From positions 41,163-105,162 of the forward strand of contig CADBCY010000007.1 of assembly GCA_902793325.1 (NCBI GenBank): a stretch of DNA of 64,000 bases. Direction: 5' to 3'. A program made the position numbers and the translations under genes. The DNA comes from an uncultured Eubacteriales bacterium. GTDB taxonomy: Bacteria; Bacillota; Clostridia; Christensenellales; Aristaeellaceae. This document shows positions 45,425-54,732 of the stretch, one piece after another (position 1 is the first letter of the stretch; the number at the start of each line of letters is the position of its first letter). The notes beneath the pieces were generated by a model that was given only the letters and a program-made list of their open reading frames with translations, was not told the DNA's origin and ran no database searches.

Positions 45425-47347
45425 CTACGCCTCCCGCACCCACACCAGCATTTCGTTCCGGCCGCGGTTGGCCCATTTGTAGTAGGGGATGAACGCGAGC
45501 CGGGCGGGTTCGCGCACCGCGGGCACGCCGGAGGTGTAGAGGTCGTCGGAGGGGAAGCCCTCGCGCAGGCCGTCGGCTTCGATCACCGCCGTGCCGCCCA
45601 GTTGGTCCCGTTCCACGCAGGTCAGCGGCGCGTCCGCGGGCAGCAGCAGCCGGTGGAGCTCCGCGCCGTTGTCCGCCTCCTCCAGGCAGTAGACCACCGG
45701 GCCGCGGGCCAGCGCCACCTTGCCCGCCGCGCTGCGCACGCTGGGATGGGCGTGCACGCGGCGGGGCGGCATGGCCATGTCCAGGACGACCTCTTCCCGC
45801 CCGAAGGGGCCCTCCACGAGCGCGTAGCCGTTCTCCACCGCCGGGGCGATTTCCCGCCCGTCCCGCAGCACGCGATACGAGCCGCACCACGCCGGGATGT
45901 GCAGCCGCAGCGCGTAATCGCCGGGGGCGAGGCGCAGCTTCACGCGGCCGTCGCGGGGATAGTCGGTCTCCATGGCGATCTCGACCGCCGCGCCGCCCAG
46001 CGTCAGCTTCACGGTGGAGTTCAGGTAGAGGTGCACCTGCAGCTCGTCCTCGCGGGCGGTATACTGGTATTCGAGGAGCGAGCACATCAGCCGCGCCAGG
46101 TTCGGCGGGCAGCAGGCGCAGCCCAGCCACGGCTGGCGCTCCGGCTCCACGTGGCGCTTGTTGGGGTCCTTCTCGTCCGCCTCGGGGAACACCGCCAGCG
46201 GGTTGACGTAGAAGAAGCGCTCCTGGTCCAGGCTCATGCCGGACAGGCACGTGTTGTAGAGCGCGCGCTCCATGGCGTCGGCGTACATGCCGTCGAGCTC
46301 GCCCTGCAGCATCCGCCTGGCCAGGAACACCAGCGCCACGGAGGCGCAGGTCTCGGCGTAGGCGGTGTCGTCGGGCAGGTCGTAGTCGAAGGTGAACGCC
46401 TCGCCCGTGTAGGTGCTGCCCACGCCGCCGGTGACGTACATGCGCCGCGCCCAGGTGTTCCGGAACTGCGCGCGACAGGCCTCCCAGAGCGCCGCGTCCC
46501 CGGTGCGCACGGCGACGTCCGCCGCGCCGCAGGCCAGGTACAGCGCGCGCACGGCATGGCCCTCCATGGTGCGCTGCGCCCGCACGGGGAGGTGTCCCTG
46601 CGCGTAGGCGCGGCCGAAGCCCGCGTTGTGGGGAAAGAACGGCTTGCCGAGCTTTTCCTGCTCGAGGTCGAAGTAGTACGGCTCCCGCCCCCGCCGGTCG
46701 ATGAACGTCCGCGCGAGGTCGAGGTAGCGGCGCTCGCCGGTGACGTCGTACAGCTTGCACAGCGCCAGCTCGATCTCCGCGTGGCCGGGATAGCCCCACA
46801 GGTTCTGCTCGGTGAAGTAGTCGCAGACGTAGTCCATGTAGCGGATCATCACGTCCAGCGCCCTGCGCTTGCCGGTGGCCTGCCAGTAGGCGACGGCGCC
46901 CTCCAGCAGGTGGCCCGCGCAGTACAGCTCGTGGCAGTCGCGCAGGTTGGTCCAGCGCCGGTCGATGCCGTTGATGATGAAGTAGGTATCCAGGTAGCCG
47001 TCGGGCAGTTGGGCCTTTTCCATCAGGCCGATCACCTCGTCCGCGCGCGCTTCCAGCTCGGGGTCGGGCTTGGCCATCAGCTTGTAGGCCAGCGCCTCCA
47101 GCCACTTGCCGAAGTCGCTGTCCTGGAACACCCAGCCGTAGAAGTCGCCCTTTGCCTCGCCCGCGGCGATGCGGAAGTTCTCCACGCAGTGCGACGGCTC
47201 GGCGCCCGGCACCTGGTCGGTGAGCATCCGCCACTGGTACGCGAGCATGTGGTCGTACACGCCTTCGACGACCCCGCCGAGCGCCCCGCCCGCGATCCTG
47301 CCGTCACTGGGCAGCAGGCTGCGCGCGGGGTGGGTTAAGCTGTTCAT
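45425..47347 (-). CDS. GH127 beta-L-arabinofuranosidase (DUF1680)
   Basis: 640 residues. GH127 enzymes release beta-L-arabinofuranose, using a Zn-bound cysteine as nucleophile. The metal/nucleophile motif is clear as WLGCACCPPNLARLM near residue 410, and the (alpha/alpha)6 barrel blocks LPDGYLDTYFI, DCHELYCAGHLLEGAVAYWQATGKRRALDV and NLWGYPGHAEIELALCKLYDVTGE are present. No signal peptide: cytoplasmic. ATG 47347 follows GGAGGTG. It lies 45 bases after the GH31 gene in the importer operon. Related members also act on other furanosides, so the linkage is not fixed by sequence alone. Confidence 0.93.
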   Translation of the reverse strand: MNSLTHPARSLLPSDGRIAGGALGGVVEGVYDHMLAYQWRMLTDQVPGAEPSHCVENFRIAAGEAKGDFYGWVFQDSDFGKWLEALAYKLMAKPDPELEARADEVIGLMEKAQLPDGYLDTYFIINGIDRRWTNLRDCHELYCAGHLLEGAVAYWQATGKRRALDVMIRYMDYVCDYFTEQNLWGYPGHAEIELALCKLYDVTGERRYLDLARTFIDRRGREPYYFDLEQEKLGKPFFPHNAGFGRAYAQGHLPVRAQRTMEGHAVRALYLACGAADVAVRTGDAALWEACRAQFRNTWARRMYVTGGVGSTYTGEAFTFDYDLPDDTAYAETCASVALVFLARRMLQGELDGMYADAMERALYNTCLSGMSLDQERFFYVNPLAVFPEADEKDPNKRHVEPERQPWLGCACCPPNLARLMCSLLEYQYTAREDELQVHLYLNSTVKLTLGGAAVEIAMETDYPRDGRVKLRLAPGDYALRLHIPAWCGSYRVLRDGREIAPAVENGYALVEGPFGREEVVLDMAMPPRRVHAHPSVRSAAGKVALARGPVVYCLEEADNGAELHRLLLPADAPLTCVERDQLGGTAVIEADGLREGFPSDDLYTSGVPAVREPARLAFIPYYKWANRGRNEMLVWVREA

Positions 47348-47392
47348 GTGTGCACCTCCAGTCGGGGGAAATTCGGGAAACGGAAGCCGGCG

Positions 47393-49618
47393 TCAGGCGT
47401 TGTGCACGATCAGCTTGCAGGGCCTGGCGGCGTCGGTCGCCACGCTGACCTCGCCGTTTTTGACCGTCAGCACATAGGTCGCGGCGGTCCGGCCCTTCAG
47501 GTCGGGCACCCTGACGGTGAGCGTGCCGTCCTCGGGCTGGAACACGTGCAGCTCCAGGCCGTCGGTGTAGTCGTAGTCGGGCCGCTCCTCGTTCGCGCCC
47601 ATGGGGATGACGCTGTTGGGCCGAACCATCAGCGGCAGGGACAGGTAGCCGTGCCGCTCCCGCCGCCAGGTGTCGCCGTCCGCGACCTCGCCGGTCAAAA
47701 GGTTCGTCCAGCGGCCCTCGGGCAGGTAGTAGTCCACGTGGCCGTCGGCGTGCATCACCGGCGCCACCAGCAGGTTCGCGCCGAGCATGTACTGGGTGTC
47801 GCAGGTCTCGCACGCCACGCTGTCCGGGAACTCCAGCAGCATCGGGCGCATGACGGGAATGCCCTTCTCGTGGGCCTCCGCCGCCGCGGCGTAGACGTAG
47901 GGCATCAGGCGGTTCTTGAGGCGGGTGAACTGCCTGACCACGTCGCTGGCCTCGTCGTCGAACAGCCACGGCACGCGATAGCTGGACGAGCCGTGCAGGC
48001 GGCTGTGGCTGGACAGCAGGCCGAACGCGGCCCAGCGCTTGTACACGTCGGCGGTGGCGGTCTGCTCGAAGCCGGCGATGTCGTGGCTCCAGAAGCAGAA
48101 GCCGGAGTGCGCGATGCTCAGGCCCGAGCGCAGCGTCTCGGCCATGCTCATGAAGGTCGCGCTGCTGTCGCCGTTCCAGTGCACGGGGAACTGCTGCCCG
48201 CCCACCGTGGCGCTGCGGGCGAACACCACCGCGTCGCCCTTCCCGCGGCACGCCTCGATGGTCTCGAACACGAACCTGTTGTAGAGGTAGGTGTACCAGT
48301 TGTGCATGCGCAGCGGGTCGCTGCCGTCGAAGTAACGGATGCCCCGCACCGGGATGCGCTCGCCGAAGTCGGTCTTGAAGGCGTCCACGCCCATCCGCAT
48401 CAGCCTGCGCAGCTTGGCGGCGTACCACTCCCGCGCCGCGGGGTTGGTCACGTCCAGGATCGCCATGCCGGGCTGCCACAGGTCGGTCTGCCACACGTCG
48501 CCGTTTTCCTTGTGGAGGAAATAGCCCTTCTCCACGCCCTCGTCGAACATGCAGCTCTCCTGGGCGATGTAGGGGTTGAGCCAGCAGCACACGTGCAGCC
48601 CGCGGTCGTGCAGCTTCTTCAGAAGGCCCTCGGGGTCCGGGAACACGTCGGGGTCCCACTCCAGGTCGGTGAGGTGGTTCTCCTTCATCCAGAAGCAGTC
48701 GAAGTGGAACACGCTCAGCGGGATGTCCCGCTGCGCCATGCCGTCGATGAAGGAGGTGACGGTCTGCTCGTCGTAGCTGGTGGTGAAGGAGGTGGACAGC
48801 CACAGCCCAAAGCTCCAGGCCGGGGGCAGCGCCGGCCGCCCGGTGAGCGCCGTGTACTTCTCCAGGATGCCCTTGGGCGTTTCGCCGTAGATGACGTCGT
48901 AGGTCAGCTTCTGGCCCTCCAGGCTGAACTGCACCCGCTCCACCTTCTCCGAGGCCACCTCGAAGCTGACGTCGCCGGAGTCCTCCACCAGCACGCCGTA
49001 ACCGCGGTTGGTCATGTAGAAGGGCACGTTCTTGTAGGCCAGCTCGCTGGCGGTGCCGCCGTCGCCGTTCCAGATGTTCACCACCTGGCCGTTCTTGACG
49101 TAAGCGGTGAAGCGCTCGCCCAGGCCGTACACCCGCTCCCCCACGTCCAGGTTCAGCGAGTCGATCATGTAGTGCTTGCCCGTGGGCTTGCAGTAGGCGT
49201 GAGCCATGGCGTGGTATTCGGATTCGGTGAGCAGCCGCCCGTCGCCGGTGTAGGTGACGCGCCAGCCCTGCCTGGCCTTGCTGACGGTGGCCACGGCGCG
49301 GCCGCTGCGGAAGGTGAATTCCGTCTCCGTCTCGGTGATGACGGGCTTCACCGGGGCCTCGTGCAGCTCGAAGTGCGGGCAGCGGTCCACGACGCCCCGC
49401 CAGTGCTCCACGGTGACGCGGATCACGTCCTCCATGGGCGCGGTGAAGGTGACGGTGAGCGCCGGGTGGTTCATCACGCCGCCGCGCCCTTCCCCCACCG
49501 GCACCGAGGGGCAGATGATCTTCAGCGCGTCGTCCGTGACGGTGGCGGCGTAGCTCTGGATGGCAAAGTGCAGGTCGTACTCCGGCCGGTTCAGCCAGTA
49601 ACCGTTTGTGAATTTCAT
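47393..49618 (-). CDS. yicI: GH31 alpha-xylosidase (YicI-like)
   Basis: 741 residues. YicI-type GH31 enzymes remove alpha-1,6-linked xylose from isoprimeverose and xyloglucan oligosaccharides. The nucleophile Asp lies in AFKTDFGERIP (about 416) and the acid/base Asp in HWNGDSSATF; the substrate-loop segment PAWSFGLWLSTSFTTSYDEQTV and N-terminal beta-sandwich fit the xylosidase subgroup better than glucosidases. No signal peptide. GGAGG lies before ATG 49618. It sits directly after the two permease genes. Confidence 0.93.
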   Translation of the reverse strand: MKFTNGYWLNRPEYDLHFAIQSYAATVTDDALKIICPSVPVGEGRGGVMNHPALTVTFTAPMEDVIRVTVEHWRGVVDRCPHFELHEAPVKPVITETETEFTFRSGRAVATVSKARQGWRVTYTGDGRLLTESEYHAMAHAYCKPTGKHYMIDSLNLDVGERVYGLGERFTAYVKNGQVVNIWNGDGGTASELAYKNVPFYMTNRGYGVLVEDSGDVSFEVASEKVERVQFSLEGQKLTYDVIYGETPKGILEKYTALTGRPALPPAWSFGLWLSTSFTTSYDEQTVTSFIDGMAQRDIPLSVFHFDCFWMKENHLTDLEWDPDVFPDPEGLLKKLHDRGLHVCCWLNPYIAQESCMFDEGVEKGYFLHKENGDVWQTDLWQPGMAILDVTNPAAREWYAAKLRRLMRMGVDAFKTDFGERIPVRGIRYFDGSDPLRMHNWYTYLYNRFVFETIEACRGKGDAVVFARSATVGGQQFPVHWNGDSSATFMSMAETLRSGLSIAHSGFCFWSHDIAGFEQTATADVYKRWAAFGLLSSHSRLHGSSSYRVPWLFDDEASDVVRQFTRLKNRLMPYVYAAAAEAHEKGIPVMRPMLLEFPDSVACETCDTQYMLGANLLVAPVMHADGHVDYYLPEGRWTNLLTGEVADGDTWRRERHGYLSLPLMVRPNSVIPMGANEERPDYDYTDGLELHVFQPEDGTLTVRVPDLKGRTAATYVLTVKNGEVSVATDAARPCKLIVHNA

Positions 49619-49664
49619 GAGGGGCCTCCGTTGAGGGTCGGTTGGGTATCGGGTGGGCGGGGCG

Positions 49665-50513
49665 CTATCCCTTGATCGCGCCGGCGACGACGCCGTCCAC
49701 GATGTAGCGCTGCAGGAACACGAACACGATGACCGAGGGCAGGATCGCCAGCACCATGGCGGCCAGCGCGTAGTGCCACTTGGTGTTCAGGGAGCCGACG
49801 AAGTTGTAGGCCGCCAGCACCAGCGTCTTTGACGACGGCGAGCTGTTGACCATCAGCAGCGGCAGCAGGAAGTCGTTCCAGATCCACATCACGTCCAGCA
49901 CCACCACGGTGGCCGTCACCGTCTTCAGCAGCGGGAAGATGATCAGCGCGTAGGTCTGGAACGTGGAGGCGGAGTCGATCATGGCGCTCTCGTCGATCTC
50001 CGAGGGGATCGACTTCATGAAGTTGAAGTAGATGAACGTCGCCATGGGGATGCCGAAGCCCCAGTACTGGATGCCCAGGCCCCAGGCGGTGCCGTTCAGG
50101 TGGATGATGTTCATGAACTTGAGCAGCGTGATCATGATGGTCTGGAAGGGAATGAGCATGGGGGTGATGATGAAGGTGTGCAGCGCCTTCGTCACCCGGG
50201 TGTCCCGGCGGTCGAGGATGTAGGCCGCCATCGAAGAGAACACCACGATGCCCGCGATGCCGATGACGGTGATGACCACGTTGTTCCAGAACAGGCGGAA
50301 GTACTCCATCTTGTCGATGACGTAGCCATAGTTTGCCCACTCCAGATGGGAGGGCAGCGCCAGCACGTTGGTAAGGATCTCCTTGAAGGGCTTCAGCGAG
50401 TTGTCCACCATCAGGAACACGGGATAGATATACAGGCACGCCAGCAGCACGACGATCACCAGGAACGCGCCGTGGGCCGCCTTTTTCCTTCGTTCAACCT
50501 GCGCCTGCATCAC
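49665..50513 (-). CDS. Carbohydrate ABC transporter permease (MalG-type)
   Basis: 282 residues with six membrane helices. The EAA loop ESAMIDSASTFQTYALIIFPLLKT marks the contact with the ATPase. CUT1 family, MalG/UgpE-like. GTG 50513 overlaps the stop of the upstream permease; ATG 50510 one codon on is equally possible, and GGAGG serves both. No ATPase gene is nearby; a shared MsmX-type ATPase encoded elsewhere is usual for CUT1 systems. Confidence 0.94.
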   Translation of the reverse strand: MMQAQVERRKKAAHGAFLVIVVLLACLYIYPVFLMVDNSLKPFKEILTNVLALPSHLEWANYGYVIDKMEYFRLFWNNVVITVIGIAGIVVFSSMAAYILDRRDTRVTKALHTFIITPMLIPFQTIMITLLKFMNIIHLNGTAWGLGIQYWGFGIPMATFIYFNFMKSIPSEIDESAMIDSASTFQTYALIIFPLLKTVTATVVVLDVMWIWNDFLLPLLMVNSSPSSKTLVLAAYNFVGSLNTKWHYALAAMVLAILPSVIVFVFLQRYIVDGVVAGAIKG

Positions 50514-51409
50514 TGCTTCACCTCCCCGCGCTCAAACACCTTCAGCACCACCTGGGTGAGCACCAGCACGATCACGAAGAACACGATGGCCTTCGCGGAA
50601 CCCAGGCCGTAGTTGTTGTTCTGGAACGCCTCGCGGTAGATGTCCAGCGTGGCGGAGTAGGTCGCGCCGCCGGGCCCGCCCTTGGTGAGGGCGAGTATGA
50701 TGTCGAACACCTTCAGCGAGTTGGTCAGTGACATGAACACGCAGGTAGTAATGGACGGCCCCAGCAGGGGCAGCACCACCCGGAAGAAGCGCTGGCGGCT
50801 GTTGGCGCCGTCGATGCTGGCCGCCTCGAGCACTTCCGAGGGGATGGCCTGCAGGCCCGCGATGTACAGCACGATGTAAAAGCCCAGCGACTGCCACACG
50901 CCCACCAGCACCAGCGAGTAGAAGGCCAGGTTCGCGTCGCCCAGCCAACTGAGGTTCCACACGCCCCAGCCGGTGATTTCGTAGAGCTTTTCAAAGCCCT
51001 GCGTGAAGATGAACTTCCAGATGAAGCCCACGATGGTCATGGACATGATGTAGGGCAGGAAGAACATGCCCCGGAGGAAGTTCGCCAGGCGGAATTTCCG
51101 GGTGAGCGCCACGGCCAGCGCCAGCGCCAGCACGTTGCTGAACACGATGAACAGCGCCGAGAACCTGAAGGTGAACAGCAGCGCGTTCACGAATTCCGGG
51201 CTGCCGGAGGAGAAGATGGTCCTGAAATTGGCCGGCCCGATGAACACGGGGTTGCGGGATATGCCGTTCCACTCCGTCAGGGAATAGTAGCCGCTCATGA
51301 CGAACGGGATGTAGATGGCGATGAGCACCATCACCACCGCGGGCAGCGTGAACAGCAGCGTGTCGCGCAGCGCCTTGCGGTTCATGGGGCTCATGGAGGG
51401 CCTTTGCAT
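50510..51409 (-). CDS. Carbohydrate ABC transporter permease (MalF-type)
   Basis: 299 residues with six membrane helices, LPAVVMVLIAIYIPFVMSGY being the first. The EAA loop is EAASIDGANSRQRFFRVVLPLLGPS. Pairs with the MalG-type permease, whose start overlaps its stop. It follows the binding-protein gene after a 13-bp stem-loop that may lower permease expression relative to the binding protein. Confidence 0.94.
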   Translation of the reverse strand: MQRPSMSPMNRKALRDTLLFTLPAVVMVLIAIYIPFVMSGYYSLTEWNGISRNPVFIGPANFRTIFSSGSPEFVNALLFTFRFSALFIVFSNVLALALAVALTRKFRLANFLRGMFFLPYIMSMTIVGFIWKFIFTQGFEKLYEITGWGVWNLSWLGDANLAFYSLVLVGVWQSLGFYIVLYIAGLQAIPSEVLEAASIDGANSRQRFFRVVLPLLGPSITTCVFMSLTNSLKVFDIILALTKGGPGGATYSATLDIYREAFQNNNYGLGSAKAIVFFVIVLVLTQVVLKVFERGEVKQ

Positions 51410-51446
51410 GAAGCTCCCCCTTCCTTGAGTCTGACACAGTTGAAAT

Positions 51447-51477
51447 CAGCCGTGCCGTATCGCGTACGGCACGGCTG
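51447..51477 (-). other. Stem-loop between binding-protein and permease genes
   Basis: CAGCCGTGCCGTA and TACGGCACGGCTG form a perfect 13-bp stem (loop TCGCG). The minus strand continues ATTTCAAC, so termination would be partial. Such elements often protect binding-protein mRNA and reduce downstream expression. Confidence 0.7.
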
Positions 51478-51511
51478 AGAGTTGTTCGTTCGCCCGTCCG
51501 GCGTCCGGGGA

Positions 51512-52756
51512 TCAGCCCTTCGCGCCGTCCAGCTCCACCCACTTGGCCTCGATCTGCGCGCAGCACTCGTCCTTGTCGATGCTGCCGCCGATGTAGGCCT
51601 GGATGGCTTCGCCCATGGCCTGGTTGAAGCTGTCGGAGGAGTAGCAGATGCTCAGCGCGCCGGCGCCGTCGGCCGCAGCCAGCTCAGCGCCCTGCTTGAT
51701 GATCTGCATGTCGGCCACCTTCGCGCCGGAGATCGGGGGGATGACGCCGGCCACGTCGCAGAACCAGTTCTGGCCGTACTCGCTGGTGTACCACCAGTTC
51801 ACGAAGTCCAGCACGGCGTCCAGGTTGGCGGAATCCTTGTTGATGCGCAGCGCCTGGTCGGAGCCGGCGATGATCTGGCTCTGGGCCGGGTCGTCGGTCA
51901 CGGGATAGCCCGCGAAGCCGATCTGCAGCGCGTCGTCGATGGAGGTCACGTCGGCCTCGACCCAGGGGCCCTGGCCGGTCACCATGGCGGCCTTGCCGGT
52001 GCCGAACGCGGACACCTCGCCCGCCAGGTCGGTCTCCAGGGGCTTGTTGTCGCCGTACTTCACGCACAGATCAATGAAGCGGAAGAAGTTGTCATACAGC
52101 ACGGGATAGTCCTTGAAGTGGGCCTCGCCGGCCTGGAACGCGGCGACCAGCGCGGCGGGATCGTCGGTGGCGGCGTCCAGGAAGTGCTGCATCACGTGCT
52201 TGTACACCCACCACTCCGCAAAGCCGGTGGTCACGGGCTGGTAGCCCGCGGCGCTGATCTTCTCGCAGGCGGCCTCGAACTCGTCCAGGGTCTTGGGGAA
52301 CTCGATGCCCACCTCGTCGAAGATGGCCTTGTTGTACAGCATGCCGAAGTAATTGCCCTTCAGCGCGAAGCCGTGGATCTCACCGTCGCCATAGGTCATC
52401 ATGGCGGACACGGCCGGGTCCATCGCCTCGGCGGCGGGGGTGCCAGCGAAGTTGTAGGAGTACTCGGCGTAGTCGGCGATCTCCTTGCCGGAGGTGGTGC
52501 CGAAGATGTCGGGGGTCATGCCGGCGTTGATGCGGGTCTTCAGCAGGGTGGGATAGTCGTTCTGGGTGGTCTCGTAGTTGATGGTCACGTTGGGCGCGAC
52601 TTCCTTATAGGCGGCGATCAGCTCGTTCACGGCGTCCGCGTACTCGGGGCTGGGGATGAACATGTTGATCTCGACCGGTTCCTCGGCCATGGCGGGCACG
52701 ACGCACAGCGTCAGCACCACGGCGACGGCCAGCAGCATGGAAAGCAGCTTCTTCAT
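51512..52756 (-). CDS. Extracellular sugar-binding protein (CUT1 ABC transporter)
   Basis: 414 residues. Signal peptide MKKLLSMLLAVAVVLTLCVV with likely cleavage PAMA-EE; there is no lipobox Cys, unlike most Bacillota binding proteins. SBP_bac_1 fold features: INMFIPSPEYADAVNELIAAYKEVAPNVTINY at the start, TPDIFGTTSGKEIADYAE and FGTGKAAMVTGQGPWV. Aromatic residues (WW in AEWWVYKH and FVNWWYTSEYGQNW) suit oligosaccharide stacking. First gene of the importer operon, divergent from the YesM-type kinase gene. Confidence 0.93.
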   Translation of the reverse strand: MKKLLSMLLAVAVVLTLCVVPAMAEEPVEINMFIPSPEYADAVNELIAAYKEVAPNVTINYETTQNDYPTLLKTRINAGMTPDIFGTTSGKEIADYAEYSYNFAGTPAAEAMDPAVSAMMTYGDGEIHGFALKGNYFGMLYNKAIFDEVGIEFPKTLDEFEAACEKISAAGYQPVTTGFAEWWVYKHVMQHFLDAATDDPAALVAAFQAGEAHFKDYPVLYDNFFRFIDLCVKYGDNKPLETDLAGEVSAFGTGKAAMVTGQGPWVEADVTSIDDALQIGFAGYPVTDDPAQSQIIAGSDQALRINKDSANLDAVLDFVNWWYTSEYGQNWFCDVAGVIPPISGAKVADMQIIKQGAELAAADGAGALSICYSSDSFNQAMGEAIQAYIGGSIDKDECCAQIEAKWVELDGAKG

Positions 52757-52803
52757 GATGATGTTCCTCCTTATGATGATCGGGCAAGAACCCGTCTGTT
52801 AAC

Positions 52804-52809
52804 ATTATA
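52804..52809 (-). promoter_or_regulatory. -10 box of the importer-operon promoter
   Basis: Minus-strand TATAAT with only a poor -35 (TGTGAT) at 17 bp. Its palindromic neighbour is centred about 43 bases upstream of the expected start, the position of an activator site. Confidence 0.55.
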
Positions 52810-52823
52810 GGATATTCGCGGCC

Positions 52824-52862
52824 AAAATCACAGGTCATTTTGTGACCTGCGCCGGTGATTTT
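52824..52862. promoter_or_regulatory. Nested inverted repeat, candidate regulator site for the glycan locus
   Basis: CAGGTCA (52831-52837) and TGACCTG (52843-52849) are a perfect 7-bp inverted repeat about TTTTG. AAAATCAC (52824-52831) and GTGATTTT (52855-52862) form an outer inverted repeat. It lies between the importer promoter and the kinase promoter. The YesN-type regulator is the obvious candidate ligand, although a LacI- or CRP-type protein could use it. Confidence 0.6.
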
Positions 52863-52879
52863 GGGTACAAATTGCGATA

Positions 52880-52908
52880 TGGTCAAACGCAGCCCGGTGT
52901 GCTATAAT
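52880..52908 (+). promoter_or_regulatory. Extended -10 promoter for the kinase/regulator pair
   Basis: TGGTCA (52880-52885), 17-bp spacer, TATAAT (52903-52908) preceded by TGC. Confidence 0.65.
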
Positions 52909-52974
52909 GAAAGACGACCAGAGGTTTTCCGGGTCGCCCTCTCCCCCATCCCCACCCACGAACGGAGGCTGCCC

Positions 52975-54732
52975 ATGAAGCTGTCCGCGCGCTTTCGGCG
53001 CTGGCGCAACCGCACCACCATCCGCACCCAGTTGAGCCTGGTCGTCAGCGCGGCGGTGCTGCTGCTGTGCGCGCTCCTGATCCTGTACAGCTACCTGGCC
53101 CAGCAGCGGGCCAACACGCGCCACGAGCGCGCCTCCATGGAGCGCGTGCTGGAGCTGGAGCGCCAGCAGTTGGATACCTACGTGGACGGCCTGAAGGACT
53201 TCTCGCTGCAACTGCGCAACGACTCCGACTTCATGTCCGTGCTCGCGCGGCGCGACGCCGTGGGCTACGCCGACCAGCAGACGCTGGAGAACGCCTTCCG
53301 CACCCAGTTCTACGGCCGGCACGACGTGCTTTGGATGGAGCTGTACCTGCCCAGGGCCGGGCTGCTGCTGCGGATGGACAACCCCCGCAGGAAGGTCGTG
53401 CGGCTGGACTACCGCGCGCCGGAGTCGCTCCCGGACTACGACACCTTCTCCGCCGCGCCGGGCTACCTGTCCATCCTGCCCGGGGAGGGCGGCTTCTTGC
53501 AGGTCACGCGCACCATCATCGACTCCCCCCGCACGACTCCGCTGGCGGTGGTGCGCTTCCTGGTGGACTACACTCTGCCCGACCGCTTCTTCCGGCGCCA
53601 CGCGGAAAACGACGAGCGGCTGTACCTGTTTGACGCCTCCGGCGCGGCCTTTACCGACGGCGCCGGGGAGGACGAGGTGCTGGAGGCCGTGCGGGCGGGG
53701 CGCTCCGACATCACGCTGGACGGGAAGGCGCAACTGCTGGCCTGCGCCGGGCCCGAGGGCGCGGGCATCACCGTGGCGGCGGTCAAGCCGCTGTCGGCGG
53801 TCAACGCCTCGCTGGTCCGCACGCGCAACGTCACCATCGGCATCGGCGTGGCGGCGCTCATCGTCATCACGCTCCTGCTGCTGGGCTTGATCCACGTGCT
53901 GACCCGCCCGCTGGAGGCGCTGGCGGCGCGCATGCGCCGGGCCGGGGCGGGCGAATTCAAGGAGCGCGCGGACCTGCAGGGCAGCTCGGAGATGATCGGC
54001 CTGTCCGAGGACGTGAACCGCATGATGGAGAACCTCTCCGAGCTCATCGACCGCACCTACGTGGCCTCGCTGAACGAGCGCACGGCGCAGCTCGCGGCGC
54101 TGGAGGCGCAGACCAACCCCCACTTCCTGTTCAACACGCTGCAGGCCATCTCCACCGAGGCCATCCTGGCGGAGGACCAGAAGGTGTACCGCATGATCAC
54201 CACGCTGGCCTCGCTGCTGCGCTACACCATCAAGGGCGGGAACCTCTCGGCGCTGTCCACGGAGATCGAGTACGTGGGCAAGTACCTGTCGATCCAGAAG
54301 GCCCGCTTCGGCGAGCGGCTGCAATACGCCCTGGACGCGGACGAGGCGCTGCTGCCGCGCCGCGTGCCCAAGCTGGGGCTGCTGGCGCTGGTGGAGAACT
54401 CCATCGTGCACGGCATGCAGGGCGACGTGGACGCCGTGTCGCTGTCGATCGCCTGCCGCGTGGAGGGCGGCGACGCGGTGATCCTGGTGCGCGACGACGG
54501 CGCGGGCATCCCGCCCGAGCGCCTGCGGCAGCTCCGGGAGAGCCTGGAGGACGGCACGGTGGTCGTGCTGCAGAACATCGGCATCGGCAACCTGGCCTCG
54601 CGGCTGCGGCTGCTGTACAGCGGGCGGGCGAAGCTGGAGATCGAGAGCCGCGCCGTGCCGTCGCGCGAGACGACCGTCTGCATTCGGATTCCCATGGAGG
54701 TGCTGGAGCATGTACAGGACGCTGATCATTGA
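52975..54732 (+). CDS. YesM-type sensor histidine kinase
   Basis: 585 residues. TM1 about 18-41, an extracellular Cache-like sensor (about 42-284), TM2 about 285-308, HAMP (about 305-360), His_kinase domain with phospho-acceptor H383 in QTNPHFLFNTLQAI, and HATPase (about 470-580; N box LVENSIVHG, G1 RDDGAGIP). ATG 52975 is seven bases from GGAGG. It overlaps the response regulator gene by 23 bases. The layout is that of Bacillota sensors for extracellular oligosaccharides; the target is the adjacent importer operon by position. Confidence 0.95.
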   Translation: MKLSARFRRWRNRTTIRTQLSLVVSAAVLLLCALLILYSYLAQQRANTRHERASMERVLELERQQLDTYVDGLKDFSLQLRNDSDFMSVLARRDAVGYADQQTLENAFRTQFYGRHDVLWMELYLPRAGLLLRMDNPRRKVVRLDYRAPESLPDYDTFSAAPGYLSILPGEGGFLQVTRTIIDSPRTTPLAVVRFLVDYTLPDRFFRRHAENDERLYLFDASGAAFTDGAGEDEVLEAVRAGRSDITLDGKAQLLACAGPEGAGITVAAVKPLSAVNASLVRTRNVTIGIGVAALIVITLLLLGLIHVLTRPLEALAARMRRAGAGEFKERADLQGSSEMIGLSEDVNRMMENLSELIDRTYVASLNERTAQLAALEAQTNPHFLFNTLQAISTEAILAEDQKVYRMITTLASLLRYTIKGGNLSALSTEIEYVGKYLSIQKARFGERLQYALDADEALLPRRVPKLGLLALVENSIVHGMQGDVDAVSLSIACRVEGGDAVILVRDDGAGIPPERLRQLRESLEDGTVVVLQNIGIGNLASRLRLLYSGRAKLEIESRAVPSRETTVCIRIPMEVLEHVQDADH

